This document shows, piece by piece, positions 9,861 to 20,256 of a DNA stretch of 64,000 nt. Within the stretch, counting starts at the first letter, position 1, and each line of letters starts with the position of its first letter. Source of the DNA: Aquarana catesbeiana. Its lineage: Eukaryota; Chordata; Amphibia; Anura; Ranidae. Under the pieces are notes generated by a model. It was not told where the DNA came from and made no database searches. It saw nothing but the letters and a program-made list of their open reading frames with translations. Made by a program: the position numbers and the translations under genes. The stretch spans positions 136,451,577 through 136,515,576 of the forward strand of contig NC_133324.1 in the NCBI RefSeq assembly GCF_042186555.1, given 5' to 3'.

Positions 9861-11500
9861 GTTACATAGTTACATAGTAGGCGAGGTTGAAAAAAGACAC
9901 AGTCCATCAAGTCCAACCTATGTGTGATTATGTGTCAGTATTACATTGTATATCCCTGTATGTTGCGTTCATTCAGGTGCTTATCTAATAGTTTCTTGAA
10001 GCTATCGATGCTCCCCGCTGAGACCACCGCCTGTGGAAGGGAATTCCACATCCTTGCCGCTCTCACAGTAAAGAACCCTCTACGTAGTTTAAGGTTAAAC
10101 CTCTTTTCTTCTAATTTTAATGAGTGGCCACGAGTCTTGTTAAACTCTCTTCTGCAAAAAAGTTTTATTTCTATTGTAGGGTCACCAGTACGGTATTTGT
10201 ATATTGAAATCATATCCCCTCTCAAGCATCTCTTCTCCAGAGAGAATAAGTTCAGTGCTTGCAACCTTTCCTCATAACTAAGATCCTCCAGACCCTTTAT
10301 TAGCTTTGTTGCCCTTCTTTATACTCGCTCCATTTCCAGTACATCCTTCCTGAGGACTGGTGCCCAGAACTGGACAGCATACTCTAGGTGCGGCCGGACC
10401 AGAGTCTTGTAGAGTGGGAGAATTATCGTTTTTTCTCTGGAGTTGATCCCCTTTTTAATGCATGCCAATATTCTGTTTGCTTTGTTAGCAGCAGCTTGGC
10501 ATTGCATGCCATTGCTGAGCCTATCATCTACTAGGACCCCCAGGTCCTTTTCCATCCTAGATTCCCCCAGAGGTTCTCCCCCTAGTGTATAGATTGCATT
10601 CATATTTTTGCCACCCAATTGCATTATTTTACATTTTTCTACATTGAACCTCATCTGCCATGTAGTTGCCCACCCCATTAATTTGTTCAGATCTTTTTGC
10701 AAGGTTTCCACATCCTGCGGAGAAGTTATTGCCCTGCTTAGCTTAGTATCGTATGCAAATACAGAGATTGAACTTTTTATCCCATACTCCCCATCTATCA
10801 CCACCCTCTGAACTCGCCCTTGTAGCCAGTTTTCAATCCATGTACTCACCCTATGGTCCATGCCAACGGACCTTATTTTGTACAGTAAACGTTTATGGGG
10901 AACTGTGTCAAATGCTTTTGCAAAATCCAGATACACCACGTCTACGGGCCTTCCTTTATCTAGATGGCAATTCACCTCCTCATAGAAGGTTAGTAGATTG
11001 GTTTGGTAAGAAGGATTCTTCATGAATCCATGCTGATTACTGCTAATGATACCGTGCTCATTACTAAAATCTTGTATATAGTCCCTTATCATCCCCTCCA
11101 AGAGTTTACATACTATTGATGTTAGGCTAACTGGTCTGTAATTCCCAGGGATGTATTTTGGGCCCTTTTTAAATATTGGTGCTACATTGGCATACATTTT
11201 TTGCAATCAGCTGGTACCATTCCAGTCAACAGACTGTCTGTAAAAATTAGGAACAACGGTCTGGCAATCACTTGACTGAGTTCCCTAAGTACCTTCGGAT
11301 GCAAGCCATCTGGTCCCGGTGATTTATTAATGTTAAATTTCTCAAGTCTAATTTTAATTCTGTCCTCTGTTAACCATGGAGGTGCTTCCTGTGTTGTGTC
11401 ATGAGGATAAACACTGCAGTTTTGGTTACTGAAGCCCCCGGATTCACTCGTGAAGACTGAGGAGAAGAATAAATTCAATACCTTCGCCCTATTATGCTCT
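9861..11500 (-). mobile_element. CR1-like LINE, 5'-truncated, inserted in ERV-A
   Basis: Read on the minus strand, the element ends with the CR1-type tail (TTGATGGACT..., then TATGTAAC twice) at 9861-9876. It matches the plus-strand CR1 at 53,830-55,548 throughout. It begins within the reverse transcriptase region near 11,500, so the endonuclease is absent. 5' truncation is typical of target-primed insertion. Flanking target duplication could not be resolved. Confidence 0.85.
9941..11478 (-). pseudogene. CR1 reverse transcriptase, broken
   Basis: Three minus-strand frames (11,478-11,182; 11,206-10,319; 10,264-9941) make up the RT. Visible are the NKSPGPDGLHP palm-entry motif and motif A, VYLDFAKAFDTVPH. 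About 30 residues present in the other CR1 copy are deleted between GEY and SSIS, removing the GVPQGSVLGP motif B region. The FADD motif reads FAYD, so a catalytic Asp is replaced by Tyr. With the deletion, the frameshifts near 11,190 and the break near 10,270-10,320, the copy is catalytically dead. Confidence 0.85.
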
Positions 11501-12411
11501 CTATCGTCTATCTCCTCAAGATAATGTAACTAAGACATCATTCATATAATTTTTGTTTTTACAAATTAGGAGGCGTGAGCATTCCTGCCCGCCAGTACCA
11601 TATTTTACACAAGATCCCTGGACATCCAGGTCTTATGTCTTAATGTAATTCTACCTCCCATATGTAATTCTACCTCCCCTAGTCTGCTTACTGCTTTAAC
11701 CTGAGCAGGTGTGGTGAACTCAGGGACCTGGCAATAGCAGGCAGTGTTGACTATGCCTACCATCAAGGCCATGGATGATACTGGCTGTTGCTCGTACTCT
11801 GTACCCTGTGTGGATCCCACTTTACTCATCCACATTACACCTCTTAGAAGCATGTAGTCTTAATGGCCAACCCACTGCTCTTGTCCGGCATTCCTCCAAT
11901 AACTGTACACTGACATTCTCCTTCTTTTTTTTTTTTGTATTCATGCACGACTGTTCGGAAGCCCGTCCGACCACTACCTGAAGAAGCAATGGCAACCAAG
12001 TCATTTCTTCAGACAAATGTGCAACGAATAAGACTCTCCTCTCTCTTCCTTCACCATGCTGAAAAGTGCTGTCTCACGGTCCGATTCAGTTGGTGCAACT
12101 ATTACACCGTATTCCCAAGTTACAGGACTAGATATGCCAGGATTCTGCCATCAATGTTGGAGTTCCGCTCTTCCAAGGCAAAGGAGCATGGAAACATCGC
12201 AGCACAGGCACTCATGGCCCAGATGTGGAGTCTCAAAGGCACCAGGATTGCTTTGCTGTCTCAAGTCTACCTCAATGGGTTATGGCGTGTTCAAGAAAGG
12301 AAGAGGAGGCCTCAGAGGTGGTGGGGAAGGGTCAGAGCTTCTGGACCGTTGTGGGTGGGTATAGTATCATTGAGGGAGGGCATAAGTTCAAGAATGAACT
12401 TCAGGCGGAAC
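11500..12411 (+). mobile_element. ERV-A 3' internal segment
   Basis: Collinear with ERV-B 41,385-42,268, with long shared words such as AAGATAATGTAACTAAGACA, ACCATGCTGAAAAGTGCTGT and CATCAATGTTGGAGTTCCGC. Both copies carry open frames of 80-160 codons here (11,935-12,414 in this copy) in more than one phase. Similarity between copies is about as strong in DNA as in either protein phase, so I cannot say which, if any, is coding. It ends at a weak polypurine tract before the LTR. Confidence 0.65.
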
Positions 12412-13864
12412 TAATGTGGAAATTCATATTTACAGTATATCAAGGAGCTACAAGGGAACCGTTGTGAGGACTTTCTAATTAAATTACCATGCCCCTTTAG
12501 ATATATATATATATATTTATATGTGTTTTTACAGGAAGATGATGTACAGGATATATTTTACGATATTATGATGAGATATGGGCCCAGCTTACTTCTTTTT
12601 CCTGTTTCTCAAAAGCTGTTTGATATCTTCAATGGTCAGGTGATACCCTATTGTTTGTAGAGATGGCCATATCAGACGTTGTGTCTCCACTTGGTCTTGG
12701 GGGCTTGATATGCTAATTTCGGAACTCGTTATATTAAGATCAAAGTGGGCTGACTGTTTTAAATCAAAAGATAGACTTAACGAAGGTAATCATGTTTCAG
12801 ACAGAGAGGCACCGAAGAAAGTCTAATGCTTATGTGAGAAGCATAATGACCAACTAGACTTGAATTTTAGCCAATCAGGATTCAGTGCCACTTCTGAACC
12901 AATGAAAGTGGATCAGGAGTTTGGTTGGTAGGGATGGGTAGAGAGGGAACATAAAAATCAAAGCTGCCAGGGATGCGCGCTCTCTTAGGCTCACGGTCTA
13001 GAGGAAGAATGGTAACGTAAGAGCTGTCTATGTAATGTATCTGTGTTATCTTATGTCTCTTTTCTTTTCTCTTATGCCGCGTACACACGGTCGGACTTTT
13101 CGTCTACAAAAGTCCAACGGACGCCGACGGACTAAAGCTGGCTGGTAATCCGTTCGTGTGTGGGCTTCTCCGGACTTTCAGCAGACTTTTTCAGCCTCAA
13201 ATCCGACGGACTTTAGATTTGAAACATGCTTCAAATCTTTACGTCGTAACTACGACGGACCTGAAATCCGCTCGTCTGTGTGCTAGTCCGACGGACAAAA
13301 ACCCATGCTAGGGCAGCTATTGGCTACTGGCTATGAACTTCCTTATTTTAGTCCGGTGTACGTCATCACGTACGAATCCGTCGGACTTTTGTGTGGTCGT
13401 GTGTAGGCAAGTCCGTTCGTTAGAAAGTCTGCTGCAAGTCCGCCGAAAGTCTGTCGGACAGGCTGTCGGACTTTTGTAGACGAAAAGTCCGACCGTGTGT
13501 ACGCGGCATAACTTTTTCTATCATAGGATTTGCCCTAATACCTTGATAGCATGTGTATGTCAATTGTAACCATATCTCCTTTTTGCATTAATTATCTTTG
13601 TAGATTGGCAACACTGTACTTGTAACATCACTATATATTTGGTAACATCCGATTATTCTAACGTTTCTTTGTATAAATAAATTAGATAAAGATAAATAGA
13701 TATAAATTAGATCTTTGTATTTTAGCACCATTATCATTCTTTATTGATTTTATGGGTTATAGCTGCAACCGCATTGGTTGATTCATATGTAGATAAAAGG
13801 TTTTAATCACTTATGTTATGTATCATTAAGCGTATAAGTGAGGCAGGTAAAAATCTCCATAACA
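12412..13864 (+). mobile_element. ERV-A 3' LTR (interrupted by a MITE)
   Basis: Starts at 12,412 by alignment with the 5' copy and ends CCATAACA at 13,864. Its 3' end resembles that of the ERV-B LTR (TTTAATCACTTAT, GTATCATTAA, AAGTGAGG). It has a CATAAAAATC promoter-like box near 12,950 and AATAAA near 13,676. Length is about 1.45 kb, or about 1.02 kb without the inserted MITE. Confidence 0.8.
13075..13508. mobile_element. MITE with TA duplication (TGCCGCGTACACACG termini)
   Basis: Termini TGCCGCGTACACACGGTCGG and its complement are almost perfect over more than 40 bases. The element is flanked by TA on both sides (13,073-13,074 and 13,509-13,510), fitting a Tc1/mariner-type target. The 434-base element has no ORF. 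It lies within the ERV-A 3' LTR, so it is younger than ERV-A. The MITE at 29,391 has related ends. Confidence 0.85.
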
Positions 13865-14352
13865 AATGTTATTAAAAATTACCTTTCCTTTTCAATCTGC
13901 AGCCGCTGTAATTTTCTATAAATGCAATGCAATATGGTTATCTGGAGGTGTTCTGTACACAGAATTTGTACTGACCACTCCCCAGAAACATCATTTCATG
14001 CTTGTGTGATTGGCTCACCAATTTTCCCAGAAGTCTGCCTAAGATACAAATCAGATTTCAGGCATCCTCTGCAACAAAAATGTAATTTGTAGTGAGATAT
14101 TTCCAATAGGAACACGTCTAAAGGGATGCAGGCCCAGCAGCTTTCCTCGTTAGTGCTCAGCAGTTGCACACCTGACTGATAATTATGAAATCACTCCCAT
14201 TGGACTCCATTGGCACAGACAAACACACAGGGATTTCTTCAGAATAACAAAAAGGTAGGAATCTGCAACAAAGATTGTTATAGTCCTTGCAATGTACATA
14301 GATCACTGAGAGGGGAGTGTTTTTTTCTAAACAAAAGTGGAGTTACGCTTTA
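13865..14352 (+). mobile_element. Right fragment of the MITE split by ERV-A
   Basis: Starts with the AATG duplication and ends near AAAGTGGAGTTACGCTTTAG, the inverted partner of the left fragment at 6675. It contains no ORF. Confidence 0.6.
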
Positions 14353-14822
14353 GCATTCACAAAGATTGGCAAAAAAGTTTAAAATGACAACGTTGTCCTT
14401 CTAAAAACACACTCCCTGGATACCAGCCATGCCAGTTCCATCCATACAAGACACTAAAATGGTTGGTGATAATGACACATGAAAAGGGGGTCTAGAGGGG
14501 TCCTGGGAAACCTAAGGTGCACTTGCAACTAAATGCTGCCTATCTTTAGGGCATCCAGGCCCACTATATGCCCCGTGTCATCACTGTTCAGTGCAAAGGC
14601 AGGAGTGCATGGCGGACCAGCAGCTGGAAATTTGTGTCGGGGAGGGTGCTTAGAGATAGATAAACAGAGTGCTGTCCCAGGCACAGCACAGAAAATAAGG
14701 CAGATCAATGCTAATTAACAAAAAACTCTGTAAGGCCTTAGGAAATAAGGTTGTGGATGCCTATGAGTTTGGCAAGGGATTCGGGGGCTCCTGCACACAG
14801 CTGTACATTAGGGTGTCTGATC
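14353..14822. other. No feature recognised
   Basis: A 61-codon frame is present but shows no composition bias or domain. I see no terminal repeats. Confidence 0.5.
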
Positions 14823-15138
14823 GTACAGAGTAAAATATGCCTGTTGTTGTGGTGCCTGGGAGTCACAGCTGCAGCTTAATTTTTCTGATTGTCATGCATT
14901 ACTGTGTGTGGCTACGGTATATGCACAGCATCAGGTTTACAAGTGCACGCATATGAGCTTTTTTTTTCAAAACATAAAATCTTTTTTTTTTTAAATATGC
15001 CCATACATATGTAAATGCGTGTGCCTGTGGTTATGCATGTATAGCATTTTCTGTAATGCATAGCAATAGGAACATTTACATTGATGTGGCTCCAAGGCAC
15101 CACCACAACAGGCATATTTTACTCCGTGTGGCCGTACA
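14823..15138. mobile_element. Short palindromic element
   Basis: GTACAGAGTAAAATATGCCT near 14,823 and the inverted AGGCATATTTTACTCCGTGT near 15,110 flank a 230-base interior. The inverted ends extend over about 45 bases with mismatches, through TTGTGGTGCC. Likely a MITE. No target duplication is obvious. Confidence 0.6.
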
Positions 15139-15362
15139 GCATAATATGTCTGTGTATAAGTCCTAAATAGATAGCCAATTCAAATGAATGATTTTACTGT
15201 AAGGTAAATCATCTACATGTGATGTATTTTAGGCCCCACAATTAAATTGCAAGATCTGCAGCTAACTTTTGTGGTGCACTACTCCCAGAGGAGCTGCTGG
15301 AATGTTTGAGTTTGCCCAGCCAGTGAAAAGAATTAATGTTCAATCACTAAACGCAGCTAGCA
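15139..15362. other. No feature recognised
   Basis: Short unique-looking spacer without an ORF. Confidence 0.4.
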
Positions 15363-15819
15363 TTAAAGCGGAGTTCCGCCGTTTTTTTTTTTATTTTTAA
15401 AAAAAGCTGCTACAAATACTGCAGCTGCTGACTTTTAAAATATGGACACTTATCTGTCCAGGGCGCCCGCGATGTCGGCACCCGAAGCCGATCTATCCCT
15501 CGGCTGTCGGGTGCTGCCGCCGCCATCCTCGGTAGGGGAATCAGGAAGTGAAGCCTTGCGTGACTAGCGCTGCGCTTTCCTACTGGTCCCTGCTGTTTTC
15601 CTGGACCTGTATGTCCCCCAGAATACAGCAGAGGGACGGGAAGTGGCGTAGACACCCGCGGGTGGCTCGGGTATCTGTGCCCAGAAGTGCGAGCAAAATA
15701 CCTGTATTAGACAGGTATCTGCTCCCCCCTCCCCCCCGAAAGGTGCCAAATGTGACACCGGAGGGGGGGGAGAAACCGGAAAAGCGGAAGTTCCATTTTT
15801 GTGTGGAACTCCGCTTTAA
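15363..15819. mobile_element. TTAA-ended MITE (AAAGYGGAGTTCC family), copy 1
   Basis: Begins TTAAAGCGGAGTTCCGCC and ends with GTGGAACTCCGCTTTAA. TTAA at both edges suggests a piggyBac- or Kolobok-type target. The interior is GC-rich. Frames on both strands are GC-driven and have no domain. Related copies lie at 19,864 and 56,082. Confidence 0.85.
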
Positions 15820-16052
15820 CATGCATTCAGATGCTTTTTTCTACCAAAACGCTGCTGCTCCTGGATGCACTGGCAGTGTTTTTTTTTTTTCTGCCTCTAA
15901 ACGCCCCTGCCACTAAACAGCAGACATCCCTAAAAGCAATGTTTTTAGCGCTCAGTGTGCATGAGACCTTAGGGAAAGAGGTTGTAAACACTGGGCAAAA
16001 GAGAGAGGAAGAAGAATTGTTCTAACAAAGAACAGAGAGGATTTATTATGTA
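15820..16052. other. Spacer with MITE-like debris
   Basis: Contains CATTCAGATGCTTTTTTCTA and similar sequence resembling frog MITE interiors. No complete element or gene is seen. Confidence 0.3.
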
Positions 16053-16498
16053 AGGCTCGATTCACACCTATGCATGTTGCTTTTGAGCGTTTTTGGAGGG
16101 TTTTTTTTCATGCTTGCCACGTTTTTGAGCAGCGTTTTTGTGGCGTTTTTGCGGCGTTTTTGCCGCGATTTGCGTTTTGCGTTTTTTTTTTTTTTATACA
16201 GTTTTTTTTTACAGTCTTAAAAAAAAAAAAAAAAAAAAACGGCAAAAACGCACCAAAAACGCATAAAAAACGCTGCAAAAACAGTGCACTTGCGTTTTTG
16301 ATGCTTGTCCATTGAATTCTATTACATGCAAAATGCTGCATTTTGCATGAAAAAAAATCCCTGACCCTTTCCAAAAATGCAGAGAAACAAAAAGGCATTG
16401 ATGTGAACATGTTCCATAGGAACCCATGTTAAAAAATTCCCGTGCATTTCTGCAAAATGCAAAATGCATCAAAAAACGCGCTAGTGTGATTCGAGCCT
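16053..16498. mobile_element. Palindromic MITE, AGGCTCGATTCACAC termini
   Basis: Left end AGGCTCGATTCACAC and right end GTGTGATTCGAGCCT are inverted complements. The interior carries runs of GCGTTTTTG/CAAAAACGC words and a poly-T/poly-A hairpin near 16,180-16,240. No coding capacity. Confidence 0.8.
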
Positions 16499-16916
16499 AA
16501 GAGCCCTTGCACACTGGGGCGGGGGGCGGCGTCGGCGGTAAAACGCCGCTATTATTAGCGGCGTTTTACCGACGGTATGCGGCCGCTAGCGGGGCGGTTT
16601 TACTAGCGGCCGAGAAAGGGTTAAATACCACCGCAAAGCGCCTCTGCAGAGGCGCTTTGCCGGCGGTATAGCCGCGCTGTCCCATTGATTTCAATGGGCA
16701 GGAGCGGTAAGGGAGCGGTATACACACCGCTCCTTCACCGCTCCGAAGATGCTGCTAGCAGGACTTTTTTTACTGTCCTGCCAGCGCATCGCTCCAGTGT
16801 GCAAGCCCTCGGGGCTTGCACACTGGAATGAAAGCAGCGGCACTTTCGGGGCGGTTTGCAGGCGCTATTATTAGCGCAATAGCGCCTGCAAACCGCCCCA
16901 GTGTGCAAGGGCTCTT
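16499..16916. mobile_element. GC-rich MITE, AAGAGCCCTTGCACACTGG termini
   Basis: AAGAGCCCTTGCACACTGG at the left edge is matched by CCAGTGTGCAAGGGCTCTT at the right edge. Several internal perfect hairpins are visible, for example AAAACGCCGCTATTATTAGC with its complement. It lies directly between two AGGCTC-type MITEs. Confidence 0.85.
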
Positions 16917-17222
16917 AGGCTCCATTCACACCTATGCATGTTGCTTTTGAGCGTTTTTGGAGGGTTTTTTTTCATGCTTGCCGCGTTTTTGAGCAGCGTT
17001 TTTGCGGCGTTTTTGCCGCGTCTTTGCTGCGATTTGCGTTTTGCGGTTTTTTTTTTTTTTTTACAGTTTTTTTTACAGTCTTAAAAAAAATTTAAAAAAA
17101 AAAAAAAAAAAAAACGGCAAAAACGCATCAAAAACGCTGCAAAAACGCTGCAAAAACGGTGCACATGCGTTTTTGATGCTTGTCCATTGAATTGTATTAC
17201 ATGCAAAACGCTGCATTTTGCC
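16917..17222. mobile_element. AGGCTC-type MITE, second copy (right end lost)
   Basis: Begins AGGCTCCATTCACACCTATG and repeats the interior of the 16,053 copy, including the poly-T/poly-A hairpin. It ends at TTTTGCCTA near 17,222, where an inverted partial copy begins. Confidence 0.75.
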
Positions 17223-17224
17223 TA

Positions 17225-17360
17225 AGGCTCCATTCACACTAGCGCGTTTTTTGATGCATTTTGCATTTTGCAGAAATGCATGGGAATTTTTTAACATGGG
17301 TTCCTATGGAACATGTTCACATCAATGCTTTTTTGTATCTCTGCGTTTTTGGAAAGGGTC
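17225..17360. mobile_element. AGGCTC-type MITE, inverted partial copy
   Basis: From AAGGCTCCATTCACACTAGC onward, this is the inverted complement of the right end of the 16,053 element, through TGGGTTCCTATGGAACATGT. It stops near 17,360. Confidence 0.7.
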
Positions 17361-17394
17361 GGAGAGTGCAAACTGGTGCAGCTCTGCATAGAGA

Positions 17395-17515
17395 CCAGTC
17401 AGCTTCCAGGTTTTTTGTCAAAGTTTAATTGAACAAGCTGAAATTAGAAGCTGATTGGTTACCATACACAGCTGCACCAGATTGTGAGTATCCAGTCATA
17501 GTAAATATCCCCCAA
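17395..17515 (+). repeat. Dispersed repeat (AAGCTGAARTTAGAAG family), copy 2
   Basis: Matches 5556-5680 with about a dozen changes. It ends at the AGTAAATATCCCCC boundary and sits directly before the Penelope-like remnant. Confidence 0.7.
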
Positions 17516-17705
17516 TGTTTCTAAATCAAAATGTAACAGTGAAAATTGTGTTACATTTGTTACTAGTTATTTGGAAGAATATCAAAACATTGTTAAAATT
17601 ATTGAAAAAAAAGCTCCCTGTCCTTTTATCTGATAAGAAATTAGGAAATTGTGTAATGTCCTTCATAAGGGATGTTGCTTTTCTAGCAGGAAAGTCCCTA
17701 CCCTA
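17515..17705 (+). pseudogene. Penelope-like C-terminal RT/linker fragment
   Basis: The frame includes a KKKLPVLLSDKKLGN phrase followed by FIRDVAFLAGKSL. This matches the pattern 'K.W.iL..D..L ... f.r...L...L' that precedes the GIY-YIG domain in Penelope proteins, as I know it. The protein is cut off by a stop right after. Confidence 0.5.
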
Positions 17706-17887
17706 GGTTTATTGTTATCACCCTGTTATATTGTATCTAATGATAGGAAATGTGAAACCTGGTTGTTAATAATTGGTTAATACCAATGTTGAGTTGTAAC
17801 CCGCAGATACTGTAAAATACATAAAACAAGTAAAGAGGTTGTATCTTGGACAACAGGAAAGAATTCCAAATCAGACAATACATAACC

Positions 17888-17980
17888 TGTAGCACCAGTA
17901 TTGTTGTATATATTATAGAATGCAAAGTGTGCTCAGCCCAATATGTGGGATGTACTATCAGACCTCTGTATTTGAATGAG
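17888..17980 (+). pseudogene. GIY-YIG endonuclease core of a Penelope-like element
   Basis: Thirty-one codons read CSTSIVVYIIECKVC, then SAQYVGCTIRPLYLNE before a TGA. The VVYII and QYVG pair, with conserved cysteines and a following Arg, is the GIY-YIG signature of Penelope endonucleases, which nick DNA for target-primed insertion. The usual Lys/Thr after QYVG reads Cys-Thr here. Domain pieces downstream are in broken frames. I am confident in the family and sure the copy is dead. Confidence 0.75.
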
Positions 17981-18427
17981 TGAATTCTATTGTGATGGAG
18001 CTAAACAAAGGCTAAACAACTGTTCAATATCTCTAAAGATTTTAGCAACATTTTTGGAGAAGATATGACAAACTTTTGCTCATATGGCACAGCAGGGGTA
18101 AATATTTCAGAGAAGGGAGGTGATTCACACCAGTAGTTGTTAGAACTTGAGGTGCTAACCACCAGTGGGATGTGGATCTTAACCTGAAATGATTCCTGAT
18201 TTGTAGATCACTCTCTGGTCCTATAAATGCTCAAGCTTTGGGTGCTGTATTTATGATTTGAGGGACTTGGTTTTAAATTCTCCTTGTGCTCACTTCTTTT
18301 CTTCTGCTACTCTTCTTTTTTTTTGCTTTTTGCTCGTGATTTTTGATTATGTCTAATTGGTATCATTTGTAATACTGCCCATTGTTTTATTGAGTATTTA
18401 ATGGAGTACTGCAGATTTCATCAGGTA

Positions 18428-18465
18428 GCTATGACTAAGGCCAGTTTGGCTGAAACACGTTAGTC
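18428..18465 (+). ncRNA. Degenerate hammerhead-ribozyme-like motif
   Basis: CTATGACTAA is followed by a GCC/GGC stem II with a short loop, then GAAA and a CACGTTAGTC arm. The order resembles the type I hammerhead of Penelope tails (CTGATGA, stem II, GAAA), but the first core box is altered. Any self-cleavage is doubtful in this copy. Confidence 0.35.
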
Positions 18466-18500
18466 TCCTGTAGGGCTGTATTTTAGCTGTATGTGAATAA

Positions 18501-19863
18501 TAAACTTTCATGTTATATTTTGAAACCTCATGATGCGGACTCTTTATTGTAGATTGATTGATTCCCTTCTGCCCTGCACCTGTGATGAAATGTCCTTACT
18601 TAAAACCACTGGCAGGGAAGGGGTTAACACTAGGGGGGGCGATCAAGGGGTTAACTGTGTTGCCTCGTATGTGTGTGTTCTAACTGTAGGGGGGTGGGAC
18701 TGACTGGAGGAGATGAGTAGGAATACACAATCTGTCTCTCCTCTCCTCACAGAACAGGGATTTGTGTGTTTACACACACACGTCCCTGTTCTGGCTCTCG
18801 TGCCCACGATCATCGACACCACTGCAGTGCTTCAGGCACGCCTGCTTTCCCTGCTTAAAGGGCCGACGTGCAGCATTGATGGTTGGCGGGAACGTGCCGA
18901 CCTGCCACAGTATAATGACGGAGGCTGTGTATTTTTTAACATGCAACAGAATCGCATTTACAATGTAAATGCTTATATTTTGCATAATTTTGCGTAACGC
19001 TTCTGTGTACGTCACTTCCGGTTTTCCATCTGCTTCCGCTCATGCCAACAAATGTATTCAATTTCACCAAGTTGATATCAAGAAGACAAGAAGTAATTTC
19101 TGCTAAAGGGGGCACGACCCCCTTCTGACATAATATTGTTTTAAAATTGATTTTTATTCATTTTTTGGTTCATAGGTGTAGCCCTAATCTTTTTACTGGT
19201 TTAGTTTCTGTACACTGCAACTTTGCTGTCCTACACTGAGATTACTGTAATGTGCTAAATTTGATCTTGTGGTTTGATATATCCGGTTTGTCTTATTATT
19301 TCCCTTGAGATAAATAAATACAAACTTTTCTGTTAAAAAAAAGGGGGGGGGGCACGACCAGCTTACCTTTTCCACAGTACACCATTACATTTCCTGATAT
19401 TTTTGTTAAATAATTAAAAGTCAAATACTCCTTTTTTTCAAGTATATCACCTTTATCTGTAGGCACTGTTTAAATGAAGATCTAATGTTTGAAGTAGTTG
19501 ATAAACTCTACAAAGGAGAATCATAATTACATCAGAAAATCCAGTAAGCGTGTATAATTTTGGGTTATGTACATTGCTTTCAATTAAGCCTAGTACACAA
19601 GATGGGACACTTTAATGAGTTACGGTAACTTGTTCCTGTTATGTCAGTCTAAAGCTGGTCATATTCCAGTAGAATTTCATTTGTAAATTTTCATTTTTAG
19701 ACTGTTTATTTAATTTTCTAATGATTAATGAGGTCAAATCAGAATTCCTTCTCTACCACAATATTGAGAAAATTGTGGCTCAGGGTTGAAAATTTGTCTT
19801 GAACAAACAAAATTCTAAGTGTGAAAGTGGTTTTCACTTAGGAAAAATTGTAATGAAAGGTAC
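18501..19863. other. No gene recognised; mixed repeat debris
   Basis: Includes GGGGTTAACACTAGGGGGGG near 18,620 and short frames of 60-94 codons with no domain. A TTAAGCCTAGTACACAAGAT block near 19,586 resembles one end of the MITE at 46,480, but no partner end is seen. Confidence 0.45.
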
Positions 19864-20256
19864 TTAAAGTGGAGTTCCACCCAAAAATGGAACTTCCACT
19901 TTAAGTACTGGTGACCCCCTGACATGCCACATATAATGTCATTTTTTTGGGGGAGGAGCAGTACCCTGTTTTTACAGGCACCCAGCTCTTCCCTCCCTGC
20001 AATCTTCTGGGACACGTCACAGGTTCCAGAAGATTGCGCAACGTAGCTCGCGCATGCGCAGTGCGCGCCCGGCTGTGAAGCCACAGCCGGGTGCCCAAAG
20101 TTAGAATGCCGACTCCTCGGAGAGGAGGGGGAGAGGGGCGAGGCTTCCTGCACCTGCATCGCTGGACCGTGGGACAGGTGAGTGTCTGATTATTAAAAGT
20201 CAGCAGCTACACTTTTTGTAGCTGCTGACTTTTAAATGGGTGGAACTCCGTTTTAA
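19864..20256. mobile_element. TTAA-ended MITE (AAAGYGGAGTTCC family), copy 2
   Basis: Begins TTAAAGTGGAGTTCCACCC and ends GGGTGGAACTCCGTTTTAA. Subterminal palindromes are CAAAAATGGAACTTCCACTT near the left and a GTCAGCAGCTACA/TGTAGCTGCTGAC hairpin near the right. The minus-strand frame crossing it is not coding. Confidence 0.85.

Larger units (their letters stand above)
6774..13864 (+). mobile_element. ERV-A: decayed retrovirus-like LTR element, composite
   Basis: A 5' LTR fragment (6774-7056) and a 3' LTR (12,412-13,864) are flanked by a 4-base duplication, AATG. The interior holds two blocks collinear with ERV-B: 8968-9590 matches 36,840-37,440, and 11,500-12,411 matches 41,385-42,268. The rest of the 5' LTR, gag and most of env are missing. 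A repeat (7057-8967), a CR1 LINE (9861-11,500) and a MITE (13,075-13,508) have been added. No pol sequence is seen. The element is much more decayed than ERV-B. Confidence 0.75.
17520..18500 (+). mobile_element. Penelope-like element remnant
   Basis: The remnant holds the post-RT region, the GIY-YIG endonuclease core and a 3' tail. The coding parts lie in different phases with many stops. The upstream reverse transcriptase is missing. A tail containing GGCTGAAACACGTTAGTC resembles the hammerhead-associated tails of Penelope elements. Both ends are approximate. Confidence 0.65.

Noticed and set aside
13075..13508. Structured non-coding RNA gene
   Set aside because: The palindrome is explained by MITE terminal inverted repeats flanked by TA.
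16070..17297. Phe-rich frames around 16.1-17.3 kb
   Set aside because: They cross poly-T/poly-A hairpins of palindromic MITEs.
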